Notes: generated from the letters alone by a model not told the origin. 6,133 bases of DNA from Methanobrevibacter sp. (GCA_030539985.1 JAUNXD010000108.1:1-6133); one strand, 5' to 3'. Counted from the first letter of the stretch, positions 1 to 6,018 are shown. A program made the numbers and translations.

Positions 1-242
1 TAAAAAACTAGACAATTGGAAGAAATACAAACCAATACGTGGAAAAATCGAAGATTTTTTCAAATTACTCAAACAAGGACTCAATATGAGAGAAATACAC
101 AAATACACACCAAAATCTGTCGCAAAAACAGTTTATTTGAATGTATTTTTAGGAGCCCTAATCATATCACAAGGATTTTACTCAAAAACTGCCATACAGC
201 AATTATCTGAAAACTAAAAATTCAGACCCCTAAAAATTTTTA
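1..242 (+). mobile_element. Right-hand portion of an insertion sequence (partial)
   Basis: The transposase C-terminus at the left edge implies that an insertion sequence enters the window from the left and ends shortly after the transposase stop at 215-217. The exact right boundary cannot be fixed, because the other end with its partner inverted repeat is outside the window. The only structures after the stop are a short inverted repeat (CTGAA 207-211 with TTCAG 221-225) and the palindrome TAAAAATTTTTA (231-242). Either could belong to the element's end or to a transcription stop. The given end is a guess. Confidence 0.4.
2..217 (+). CDS. DDE transposase, C-terminal fragment (5' end outside window)
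   Basis: Reading from base 2, the frame is open for 71 codons to a TAA at 215-217. The fragment carries an R-x3-E-x6-K pattern (R13, E17, K24 of the visible part, with Y9 just before). This resembles the Y-R-E-K signature around the catalytic glutamate of IS4-type DDE transposases, so E17 would be the third acidic active-site residue. After it comes a basic stretch ending in HKYTPKSVAKTVYLNV, then a hydrophobic segment, a layout typical of the tail of archaeal IS transposases. The visible part has no internal stop or frameshift, so it is cut by the window edge rather than obviously broken. The exact IS family is not recognised with certainty. A longer-looking ATG-started reading in another frame (16-210) lacks these features and is a shadow. 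Confidence 0.72.
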   Translation, partial: KKLDNWKKYKPIRGKIEDFFKLLKQGLNMREIHKYTPKSVAKTVYLNVFLGALIISQGFYSKTAIQQLSEN

Positions 243-246
243 TATA
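239..246 (+). promoter_or_regulatory. TATA box of the acyltransferase gene
   Basis: TTTATATA is a perfect match to the archaeal TATA element. The usual ~25-nt distance puts transcription start near 268-272, leaving a leader of about 45 nt that contains the GGAG ribosome-binding site at 303-306. The box sits only 22 nt after the transposase stop, so the insertion sequence lies directly against this promoter. Start position is inferred from spacing only. Confidence 0.6.
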
Positions 247-302
247 CATTTAAAATTTTAAATTAATATAACAAGATTTTGTAAAAAAAAAATTTTGATA
301 AT

Positions 303-306
303 GGAG
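303..306 (+). promoter_or_regulatory. Shine-Dalgarno sequence (GGAG) of the acyltransferase gene
   Basis: GGAG lies 10 nt before the ATG at 317. The nearer ATG at 301 is out of frame and meets a stop after nine codons, so the ATG at 317 is the right start. Confidence 0.5.
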
Positions 307-316
307 AAAAAAAGTT

Positions 317-1360
317 ATGGGAAAAACTAGAGTTGAATGGATCGATTTGGTGCGGGCAATAGCTATCTTAACGGTTTTATACATTCATGCCACCGACGGA
401 ATATATATCATCTCATCGGATGCCATACTGAATTATACTGTATTTTCAAGAGTATTCGATTTTGCATCCCTATTTATTGGACGTGTTGGAGTTCCATTCT
501 TTTTAATGATTACAGGTTATCTGTTACTTGACAGAACCTACAACGATGAACGTGTTCGCAAGTTCTGGGAGAAAAATTGTAAAGGTCTGATTATCGTTAC
601 CGTTATCTGGGCAGCGATTTATGCAGTCAGCCTGCAGTTTATCACCGTTGGAAGCAGCACAGTTAACTTCTCTGAAGCTGGAAACCTATTCTTTAGCCAC
701 ATGTGGTATATGCCGATGATTATTGGAATGTATCTGTCAATGCCTTTTGTTTCAGCAGCCCTTGAAAAATTCAGCAGCGATACAATCTGGCAGGCCACAA
801 TCGTATTTTCACTTTTGGCATTCCTATTGCCGTTCATTACCATTGTACTGGACATGCACGGAATTAAAAATGTGAATATCCAATATTGCCTTGGATTCAG
901 TGGCGGAGTTTATGGAATCTATATTATTTTAGGATATCTGGTTAAAAAAGGACAGTTTAAACACTTCAACAGTGTAAAATTAGGATTAATAGCATTCATA
1001 TCATTTTTCATATGTTTATTCTTCCAGTATTATGCATTTACAAAAGGATACGGTTTCCAATTATGGTATGAATTCCCATTCGTATTAACCGGCTCATTTG
1101 CACTGTTCGAGTTATGCTCAAGAATGGGTAAAGTAAGGGCATATCCGCTGGTTACCTTCCTGTCAAAATATTCATTTGCAGTGTTTTTAGTGCACAACCT
1201 ATTCAGACTGCCTTTGCTTCCGATTGTTGTTAAGCTTCCCTACACAGAACCCGTTAAAGCCATAATCCTTTGGATTTTATTGATAATATTCAGTTATGCA
1301 GCTACTGTAATTATCTATAGGATTCCTAGATTTGGAAAATATATACTATACATGAGATAA
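317..1360 (+). CDS. Acyltransferase 3 family integral membrane protein
   Basis: This 347-residue protein belongs to the acyltransferase-3 family (OafA/WecH/YrhL type). Members move acyl groups, often acetyl, from the cytoplasmic side onto sugars, glycans or lipids of the envelope. Visible hallmarks are the family's R-x10-H motif in the first membrane helix (R13, H24, preceded by D10), the GVPFFLMITGYLLL block (58-71) of the second helix, HMWYMPM (128-134), and the SKYSFAVFLVHN block (283-294) with a histidine near the C-terminus. About ten hydrophobic helices span the chain, with no added SGNH domain, so it is the short single-domain form at normal length. It has its own promoter and terminator and is therefore probably monocistronic, next to an insertion sequence. 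The acceptor is unknown; a cell-surface glycan or pseudomurein-associated polymer is only a guess. Family assignment is firm, substrate is not. Confidence 0.9.
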   Translation: MGKTRVEWIDLVRAIAILTVLYIHATDGIYIISSDAILNYTVFSRVFDFASLFIGRVGVPFFLMITGYLLLDRTYNDERVRKFWEKNCKGLIIVTVIWAAIYAVSLQFITVGSSTVNFSEAGNLFFSHMWYMPMIIGMYLSMPFVSAALEKFSSDTIWQATIVFSLLAFLLPFITIVLDMHGIKNVNIQYCLGFSGGVYGIYIILGYLVKKGQFKHFNSVKLGLIAFISFFICLFFQYYAFTKGYGFQLWYEFPFVLTGSFALFELCSRMGKVRAYPLVTFLSKYSFAVFLVHNLFRLPLLPIVVKLPYTEPVKAIILWILLIIFSYAATVIIYRIPRFGKYILYMR

Positions 1361-1389
1361 TTGATTAATTATCTCCTTATTTTTTCTTT
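1354..1389 (+). terminator. Stem-loop and T-rich terminator of the acyltransferase gene
   Basis: GAGATAATT (1354-1362) and AATTATCTC (1367-1375) form a perfect 9-bp stem with a GATT loop. They are followed by a T-rich stretch with T6 at 1380-1385 and TTT at 1387-1389. The TAA stop (1358-1360) lies inside the left arm of the stem. The design is like a bacterial intrinsic terminator. In archaea the T-tract itself is the known main signal, so the role of the stem is inferred. Confidence 0.65.
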
Positions 1390-1395
1390 AAAAAC

Positions 1396-1425
1396 ATTAC
1401 CTGGTGATGGTGATTATTTTTTTTT
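1396..1425 (+). terminator. Second, weaker stem-loop with T9 tract
   Basis: ATTACC (1396-1401) can pair with GGTGAT (1409-1414) using one G-U wobble, with a 7-nt loop. It is followed by an uninterrupted run of nine T (1417-1425). This would be a backup terminator for the acyltransferase transcript and runs into the stop codon of the convergent small gene. On the minus strand the same stem has a C-A mismatch and is followed only by T5 (complement of 1390-1394), so termination of the opposing gene looks weaker. Confidence 0.45.
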
Positions 1426-1654
1426 AATCCTTTGACATCAGATAAGCATCATAAGCGGCGTAAATGCTGATGAGAATATCAATGATATAATAAAATGATG
1501 TCAAAACAGAATCAACGAAAAATGATCCGATTATAGTCAAAGCAACAAATGCAACAATGAAATAAGCAATACCTTTTTTTATATTGCCTGCATATGCCTG
1601 ACCCAAACCCGGAATAAAAAATGATAGAATTGCCGCTAAATATTTATTTGCCAT
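1424..1654 (-). CDS. TM2-like small membrane protein
   Basis: This is a 76-residue protein made almost wholly of hydrophobic segments (about 6-20, 28-48 and 52-70). The N-terminal KYLAAILSFFIPGLGQAYAGNIKKG block with PGLGQAY (15-21), the KK turn and a C-terminal AYDAY match the TM2-domain type of small membrane protein common in archaea and bacteria. Its biochemical role is unknown. An ATG four codons upstream (1666) is also in frame, but the ATG at 1652-1654 is preferred. GGTGA precedes it by 5 nt, and the TATA box at 1688-1695 would start transcription at about 1663-1666, on top of the upstream ATG. It lies 52 bp downstream of the NTF2-like gene on the same strand but appears to have its own promoter. 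Confidence 0.75.
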   Translation of the reverse strand: MANKYLAAILSFFIPGLGQAYAGNIKKGIAYFIVAFVALTIIGSFFVDSVLTSFYYIIDILISIYAAYDAYLMSKD

Positions 1655-1687
1655 ATGTTTCACCATTTAAATAATTTATCAAAATCA

Positions 1688-1695
1688 TATTTAAA
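1688..1695 (-). promoter_or_regulatory. TATA box of the TM2-like gene
   Basis: The minus strand reads TTTAAATA, a good archaeal TATA element, 34 nt before the preferred ATG (1654). Predicted transcription start is near 1663-1666, giving a leader of about 10-12 nt that still includes the GGTGA ribosome-binding site. The distance fits the second ATG as translation start. Confidence 0.4.
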
Positions 1696-1706
1696 AGTTA
1701 CCGAAA

Positions 1707-2102
1707 TCAGTTATCCCAGCTTCCAAGATACCAAATGCCATCTACTTTAAAAAAACTGACAACAGTATCAAGTGTCCATTTCCCGTTGATGCCGTACACC
1801 TTGGCAGTCAAAGTAACGTCCCCTACCAATGAGGCCGAATTTTCATCGTCATGAAGTATTGTAGGCTCTTTAATTTCTGATTTGAAGTAATTCAGGGTAC
1901 CGTCCATAACCTCATCGATGAACTGCTTTTTAGATTGCCTTTTACCGGACATGTGGACCAGTTCATAATCTTCGGATATGATTTCATTCAGTTTATCCTC
2001 ATCCTTATCAATCAAAGCATGCTGAAACTCAATGAACCTGTCAACAATTTCTGAGTCAGCTTCACTAAATGATTTTTCGCAAACAAGTTCTACATCTGAC
2101 AT
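1707..2102 (-). CDS. NTF2/SnoaL-like (DUF4440-type) protein
   Basis: This is a soluble, acidic 131-residue protein with no signal peptide or membrane segment. It shows the pattern of a single NTF2-like cone-fold domain: an N-terminal amphipathic helix (about 17-44), the segment ELVHMSGKRQSKKQFIDEV (47-65) and DGTLNYF (67-73), then alternating beta strands (88-103, 109-120) ending in a WYLGSW strand (124-129). The HMSGKRQSKKQF block is characteristic of DUF4440-type 'nuclear transport factor 2 family' proteins. These have a ligand pocket and varied or unknown functions, so no reaction can be assigned. The domain fills the whole protein, as is normal. The ATG at 2100-2102 has no clear Shine-Dalgarno. 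It is divergent from nadE across a short shared promoter region. Confidence 0.78.
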   Translation of the reverse strand: MSDVELVCEKSFSEADSEIVDRFIEFQHALIDKDEDKLNEIISEDYELVHMSGKRQSKKQFIDEVMDGTLNYFKSEIKEPTILHDDENSASLVGDVTLTAKVYGINGKWTLDTVVSFFKVDGIWYLGSWDN

Positions 2103-2158
2103 ACTATAATATTATTAATTAAAAAGTACATATTATTTACTGTATAAATGATTAGGCT
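2103..2158. promoter_or_regulatory. Divergent promoter region between the NTF2-like gene and nadE
   Basis: This strongly AT-rich gap must hold both promoters. On the plus strand TACATATTA (2127-2135) is the best-placed TATA-like element for nadE, predicting transcription start at about 2153-2158, just before its GGTGA. An alternative is TATAATATT (2105-2113). On the minus strand TTTATACA (complement of 2141-2148) would start the NTF2-like transcript near 2119, with a leader of about 17 nt and no clear ribosome-binding site. These assignments rest on spacing and composition and are tentative. Confidence 0.35.
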
Positions 2159-2163
2159 GGTGA
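2159..2163 (+). promoter_or_regulatory. Shine-Dalgarno GGTGA that decides the nadE start
   Basis: GGTGA is followed by 4 nt (AAAA) and then ATT at 2168. The downstream leuS gene has the same layout, GGTGA at 2958-2962, 4 nt, then GTG at 2967, and the TM2-like gene uses GGTGA with a 5-nt spacer. This shared geometry is the main argument for translation starting at the non-standard ATT. Confidence 0.5.
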
Positions 2164-2167
2164 AAAA

Positions 2168-2956
2168 ATTAGTGAAATTCCAAATATCGATTTAGAAAAA
2201 ACAAAATCTGACATTGTCGATTTCATTAAAAGGAAAGTCAACGAATCCAAAACCGACGGAATAGTCGTTGGTTTAAGCGGAGGAATTGATTCGACCCTGA
2301 TTGCTTATCTTGCCTGTGAAGCGATGGGTGCCGAGAATGTATTTGGAGTCGTATTGCCATCAGCCACAACACCTGATGAAGATAAGGTTCACGGCATTAA
2401 AATAGCCGAGAGTCTGGGAATGGAATATGAAGAAATTCCTATTGACGGCATTTTAGATGAATACTTATCCGTTACCCAACTGAAAGAAAGCAACTTAGCG
2501 GTTGGAAACCTGAAAGCCAGAATCAGAATGTCAATCATTTATTATTATGCAAATGCCAAAAACTACCTTGTAAGCGGTACAGGCAATAAAAGCGAAATTC
2601 TTATCGGCTATTTTACAAAGCATGGTGATGGCGCATGCGATATGGAGCCGATTGGAGATTTGTACAAAACTGAAGTTTATAAATTAAGCGAATATCTCAA
2701 TGTCCAGGATGCAATCATCAAAAAGCCGCCAAGGGCAGGCCTCTGGGAAAACCAGACTGATGAAGCGGAAATTGGAATGAGCTATGATTTGCTTGATGAA
2801 ATTTTATATCTCTACACTGAAAAGGATATGAAAGATATTCAAATTGCTGAAAGATTAGACATTTCAGCTGATGACGTTGATATGATTATAAATAAAATTA
2901 TCAGGAGCCAGCACAAAAGCAAAGTTCCTGAAATCCCTAAAAAAACAATATTGTAA
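2168..2956 (+). CDS. nadE: NH3-dependent NAD+ synthetase (non-ATG start)
   Basis: NadE makes NAD from deamido-NAD, ATP and ammonia, the last step of NAD synthesis, in the cytoplasm. From 2168 the product has 262 residues, the usual size for the ammonia-dependent form, with no glutaminase domain. Visible motifs are the ATP pyrophosphatase loop SGGIDS (37-42), NLKARIRM (114-121), GTGNKSE (137-143), GYFTKHGDG (147-155), GDLYKTEV (163-170), and PRAGLW (188-193) with QTDE (196-199). The start is odd. The frame opens after a TAG at 2153-2155 and holds no ATG, GTG, TTG or CTG before SGGIDS. The first ATG (2324) would remove that loop and give a dead enzyme. ATT at 2168, behind GGTGA at leuS-like spacing, is the best choice. 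Otherwise one A is missing from the run at 2163-2168, and the true start is GTG 2160 or ATG 2148. Identity is firm; the start is uncertain. Confidence 0.93.
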   Translation: MSEIPNIDLEKTKSDIVDFIKRKVNESKTDGIVVGLSGGIDSTLIAYLACEAMGAENVFGVVLPSATTPDEDKVHGIKIAESLGMEYEEIPIDGILDEYLSVTQLKESNLAVGNLKARIRMSIIYYYANAKNYLVSGTGNKSEILIGYFTKHGDGACDMEPIGDLYKTEVYKLSEYLNVQDAIIKKPPRAGLWENQTDEAEIGMSYDLLDEILYLYTEKDMKDIQIAERLDISADDVDMIINKIIRSQHKSKVPEIPKKTIL

Positions 2957-2957
2957 T

Positions 2958-2962
2958 GGTGA
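2958..2962 (+). promoter_or_regulatory. Shine-Dalgarno GGTGA of leuS
   Basis: GGTGA begins 2 nt after the nadE stop codon and sits 4 nt before the GTG start at 2967. It fixes GTG as the leuS start. With a 10-bp gap and no room for a promoter, leuS is most likely translated from the nadE transcript. Confidence 0.7.
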
Positions 2963-2966
2963 TTTA

Positions 2967-5822
2967 GTGAGCGAAAATATTGAAAAGAAATGGCAGAAAA
3001 AATGGGCTGATGCAAAGCTTTTTGAATCAAACCCTGATGAAAGAGAAAAACTGTTTTTAACAGTGGCTTTTCCATACCCAAGTGGTGCAATGCATATCGG
3101 ACACGGACGTACATATACCGTACCGGACGTTTATGCAAGATTTAAAAGAATGGAAGGCTACAACGTATTGTTCCCAATGGCATGGCACGTTACCGGTGCT
3201 CCTGTTATCGGTATTGCAGACAGAATCAAAAGGAAAGACCCATGGACACTTGACCTGTACGAAAGGGTTCATGGAGTTCCAAAAGACACATTGCCTAAAC
3301 TGGAAGACCCTGAATACATCGTGAAATACTTCTCAACAGAATATCATGAAGTTATGGAGGAAATGGGTTATTCAATTGACTGGAGAAGAGAATTCAGAAC
3401 AATTGATCCTACCTACAAAAAATTCATAGAATGGCAGATTACCACATTACATGAAAAGGGACTTGTTGCAAGGGGAGAACACCCTGTAAAATACTGTCCA
3501 AACTGTGACAACCCCGTTGGAGACCATGATCTGCTTGAAGGTGAAGGAGTAGGTGTGAATGAACTTACTTTACTGAAATTCCCGATTGAAGATAAGATTC
3601 TGGTTACCGCTACCCTAAGACCTGAAACAATCGTTGGAGCAACAAACATCTGGCTTAATCCGGACGTTGAATACGTTTTGGTTGATGCTGAAGGTGAAAA
3701 CTGGGTAATTACAAAAGAAGCTCACTACAATTTAGAAAACCAGATAAAGGATTTGGAAATTATCTCAGAAATTGATCCTAATGATTTGATTGGTAAAATG
3801 GCCAAAAATCCATTTACAGGTGATGAACTGCCGATTTTCCCAGCAAGCTTTGTAAGCGCATCATACGGAAGCGGAGTCGTTTTCTCAGAACCTGCCGATG
3901 CGCCTGCAGATTACATTGCACTTCAGGACCTAAAGAAAAACGATGAACTCATTGCAAAATACAATTTAGAAGGAATCATTGAAAACGTTGAACCTATTCC
4001 TGTATGTACCCTTAAGGGATACGGTGAAATTCCGGCAGCAGACATCATTGAAAGACTGGGAATTACCGACCAGAACGATGAAAAGCTGCATGAAGCAACA
4101 AATGAACTCTACAAACAGCAGCACAGTAAAGGTAAAATCATCGATTCAATCCCTGATTTCGGTGGAATGAAAGTGAGATTTGCCCGTGAAGAGCTGAAAG
4201 AGAAATTGATTGCAGACAATATGGCTACAATCATGTATGACTTTGCAGAAAGGCCTGTTGTGTGCAGATGCGGAAACAACTGTGTCGTCAAAATCATGGA
4301 CGACCAGTGGTTCATGAAATACGGAAACGAGGAATGGACCGAAAAGACCCTTAAAGTTCTTGAAGGCGAAACAATCATTCCAAAAGAACTTAAAAGCAAT
4401 TTCGATTATTACATCAACTGGCTGGATGACTGGGCATGTTCCAGAAAGGTAGGGCTTGGAACAAGACTTCCATGGGACAACCAATGGTTAATCGAGCCAC
4501 TGACAGACTCAACAATCTACATGTCCTACTATACAATAGCCAAATATTTACGTGACATGAATCCGGATGACCTGAACCATGCTTTCTTTGATAAGGTTCT
4601 TTTAAACAAGGATTCCGGTGAAATCACAGTGCCTGAGGAAAAAGTAAAGGAAATCCAGGATGAGTTCAACTACTGGTATCCTCTTGACTGGAGACTGTCC
4701 GCAAAGGATTTAGTAGGTAACCACTTAAGCTTTCTGATGTTTGCCCACAGTGCAATCTATCCTGAAGAAAAATGGCCTAAAGGAACCGTAGTATTCGGAA
4801 TGGGACTTCTCGAAGGAAACAAGATGTCCTCATCAAAAGGTAACGTGATTCTTCTAAAAGATGCAATCAGCGATTATACCGCAGACGTCGTAAGGCTCTT
4901 TTTAATGGCTTCAGCCGAACCATGGCAGGACTTTGACTGGAGGGAAAAAGAGGTTCTCGGAACCAAAAGAAGACTCGAATGGTTCAGAGAATTTGCAGCA
5001 AAAGTTGAAGAAATAAAAGGCTCCGCCCTTGACTTGAGCAGCATTGAAGAGGTCGAACTTACCCGTACAATTGACCTTTGGATGATCAGTCAGCTCAACC
5101 AGCATATCAAAAAGTCAACAGAGGCCTTGGAAGTCTTCCAGACAAGACAGGCACTTCAGGAAGCATTGTTCCTGCTTAAAAAGGATGTTGACCACTACCT
5201 CTACAGAGTAAAACATATTATCGATGATGAAGACCCTGCAGTAATCTATGTCCTCTCAACAGTCCTTCAATCATGGATTAGGCTCCTTGCACCTTTCACC
5301 CCTCACACTTCAGAGGAATTGTGGAGCGCTTATGGCGGAGAAGGATTTGTAAGCGAGGCATCATGGCCTGAAGCCGATGAGAGTCTGATGAGTGCTGAAA
5401 TTGAAAAATCAGAAGCCCTGGTTGAAAATATCATCAAGGACATTGCACACATCAAGCAGATGGTCGGCGATGAAATCGAAAAGGTCCATATATACCTTGC
5501 CCCTGACTGGAAATGGGACCTTTACAAAATAGCTGACGAGGTTGGAAAACCTGACATTGGCCAGATTATGGGAAGGGCAATTGGCGCCAATATCTATGAC
5601 GACAAAAAGGAAATAGCTATGGTAGCCAAAAAAATCGGTAAGGAAATAACCAAAACAAGATACATCGGAAAAATCAATGAGGAAGAGATTTTAACCGATG
5701 CATTAGAATACATTAAAGAAGAATGTGGAAATGAAGTGGTTATTCACACCGATGATTCATACGACCCGCAAAACAAGGCTAAAAACGCTATGCCTTATAA
5801 ACCGGCTATCTTTATGGAATAA
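2967..5822 (+). CDS. leuS: Leucyl-tRNA synthetase, archaeal type
   Basis: LeuRS charges tRNA-Leu with leucine using ATP, in the cytoplasm. At 951 residues with a GTG start, it matches the archaeal/eukaryotic form. The class I catalytic core shows PYPSGAMHIGHGRTYT with HIGH at 43-46 and the second signature KMSSS at 619-623. The inserted editing domain, which removes wrongly attached amino acids, carries the threonine-rich-region segment TLRPET (216-221). Cysteine groups CPNC (177-180) and CRCGNNC (433-439) look like zinc-binding knuckles. DWACSRKVGLGTRLPW (from 488) is a typical archaeal LeuRS block. The anticodon-binding helical domain follows (about 680-830), and the last ~100 residues form the C-terminal domain. 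All parts are intact with no frameshift. It lies 10 bp after nadE, probably in one operon, and is followed by a stem-loop and T-tract terminator. Identification is certain; subdomain limits are approximate. Confidence 0.97.
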   Translation: MSENIEKKWQKKWADAKLFESNPDEREKLFLTVAFPYPSGAMHIGHGRTYTVPDVYARFKRMEGYNVLFPMAWHVTGAPVIGIADRIKRKDPWTLDLYERVHGVPKDTLPKLEDPEYIVKYFSTEYHEVMEEMGYSIDWRREFRTIDPTYKKFIEWQITTLHEKGLVARGEHPVKYCPNCDNPVGDHDLLEGEGVGVNELTLLKFPIEDKILVTATLRPETIVGATNIWLNPDVEYVLVDAEGENWVITKEAHYNLENQIKDLEIISEIDPNDLIGKMAKNPFTGDELPIFPASFVSASYGSGVVFSEPADAPADYIALQDLKKNDELIAKYNLEGIIENVEPIPVCTLKGYGEIPAADIIERLGITDQNDEKLHEATNELYKQQHSKGKIIDSIPDFGGMKVRFAREELKEKLIADNMATIMYDFAERPVVCRCGNNCVVKIMDDQWFMKYGNEEWTEKTLKVLEGETIIPKELKSNFDYYINWLDDWACSRKVGLGTRLPWDNQWLIEPLTDSTIYMSYYTIAKYLRDMNPDDLNHAFFDKVLLNKDSGEITVPEEKVKEIQDEFNYWYPLDWRLSAKDLVGNHLSFLMFAHSAIYPEEKWPKGTVVFGMGLLEGNKMSSSKGNVILLKDAISDYTADVVRLFLMASAEPWQDFDWREKEVLGTKRRLEWFREFAAKVEEIKGSALDLSSIEEVELTRTIDLWMISQLNQHIKKSTEALEVFQTRQALQEALFLLKKDVDHYLYRVKHIIDDEDPAVIYVLSTVLQSWIRLLAPFTPHTSEELWSAYGGEGFVSEASWPEADESLMSAEIEKSEALVENIIKDIAHIKQMVGDEIEKVHIYLAPDWKWDLYKIADEVGKPDIGQIMGRAIGANIYDDKKEIAMVAKKIGKEITKTRYIGKINEEEILTDALEYIKEECGNEVVIHTDDSYDPQNKAKNAMPYKPAIFME

Positions 5823-5851
5823 TCTAATTATTCCAACTTTTTTTATTTTTT
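5815..5851 (+). terminator. Stem-loop and double T-tract terminator of nadE-leuS
   Basis: TGGAATAAT (5815-5823) pairs perfectly with ATTATTCCA (5827-5835) around a CTA loop, followed by T7 (5838-5844), one A, and T6 (5846-5851). The leuS stop TAA (5820-5822) lies inside the left arm, the same arrangement as at the end of the acyltransferase gene. The T-tracts alone would be expected to stop archaeal RNA polymerase; the stem's contribution is inferred. Confidence 0.7.
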
Positions 5852-6010
5852 AAACACCGCAATTATTTTTAAATCAACCTATTAACCATCATTTCACGAG
5901 GTTGTGAGTTTCATTGTATTAAACAAATTGATGATTAAAATATAATTTGATAAACATTGTTTAATTAAAGTTTTTTGTTTAAAATGCTTTTTACTGATTA
6001 ACAACAAATC
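5852..6010. other. AT-rich intergenic region with inverted repeats, no gene seen
   Basis: No convincing gene is seen in either strand. The octamer TTGTTTAA occurs at 5957-5964 and 5975-5982, with its inverse TTAAACAA at 5919-5926; the 9-mer pair ATTAAACAA (5918-5926) and TTGTTTAAT (5957-5965) is a perfect inverted repeat. A nested pair CAAATT (5924-5929) and AATTTG (5944-5949) lies inside. A less AT-rich patch around 5894-5908 contains GAGGT and a GTG opening only 13 codons. The region could carry regulatory sites for the downstream surface-protein gene, but its base composition makes chance repeats likely. Confidence 0.35.
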
Positions 6011-6018
6011 TTATAATA
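6011..6018 (+). promoter_or_regulatory. Candidate TATA box of the secreted-protein gene
   Basis: TTATAATA is about 50 nt before the ATG at 6067 and would start transcription near 6039-6043. The leader of about 25 nt would contain the weak AGGA ribosome-binding site (6053-6056). A second candidate, TTTTATAAAA at 6037-6046, would place the transcription start almost on the ATG. Confidence 0.35.

Noticed and set aside
16..210. ATG-started 64-codon ORF on the plus strand at the left edge
   Set aside because: It overlaps the transposase tail in another frame, has a low-complexity polar composition, and lacks any recognisable motif. The frame starting at base 2 gives the sensible protein.
1403..1414. 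Tandem GGTGAT GGTGAT as a ribosome-binding site for an unseen plus-strand gene
   Set aside because: No start codon follows at a usable distance; the next bases are a T9 tract and then the convergent gene. It fits better as part of a terminator stem.
2160..2171. Programmed -1 frameshift at GTG AAA AAA TTA ahead of nadE
   Set aside because: The site is not a full slippery heptamer, because the base before the two AAA codons is G, and no downstream stem was seen. An ATT start or a one-base loss is simpler.
2324..2956. nadE starting at the first ATG (210 residues)
   Set aside because: This start would remove the SGGIDS ATP-binding loop, which is clearly encoded just upstream in the same frame, and it has no properly placed ribosome-binding site.
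2839..3138. Minus-strand 99-codon ORF across the nadE-leuS junction
   Set aside because: It is antisense to two firmly identified genes, has no promoter or ribosome-binding site that stands out, and is a shadow of the leuS coding bias.
4146..4484. Minus-strand 112-codon ORF inside leuS
   Set aside because: It is antisense to the conserved zinc-knuckle and catalytic region of leuS, and its composition is that of a reverse-frame shadow.
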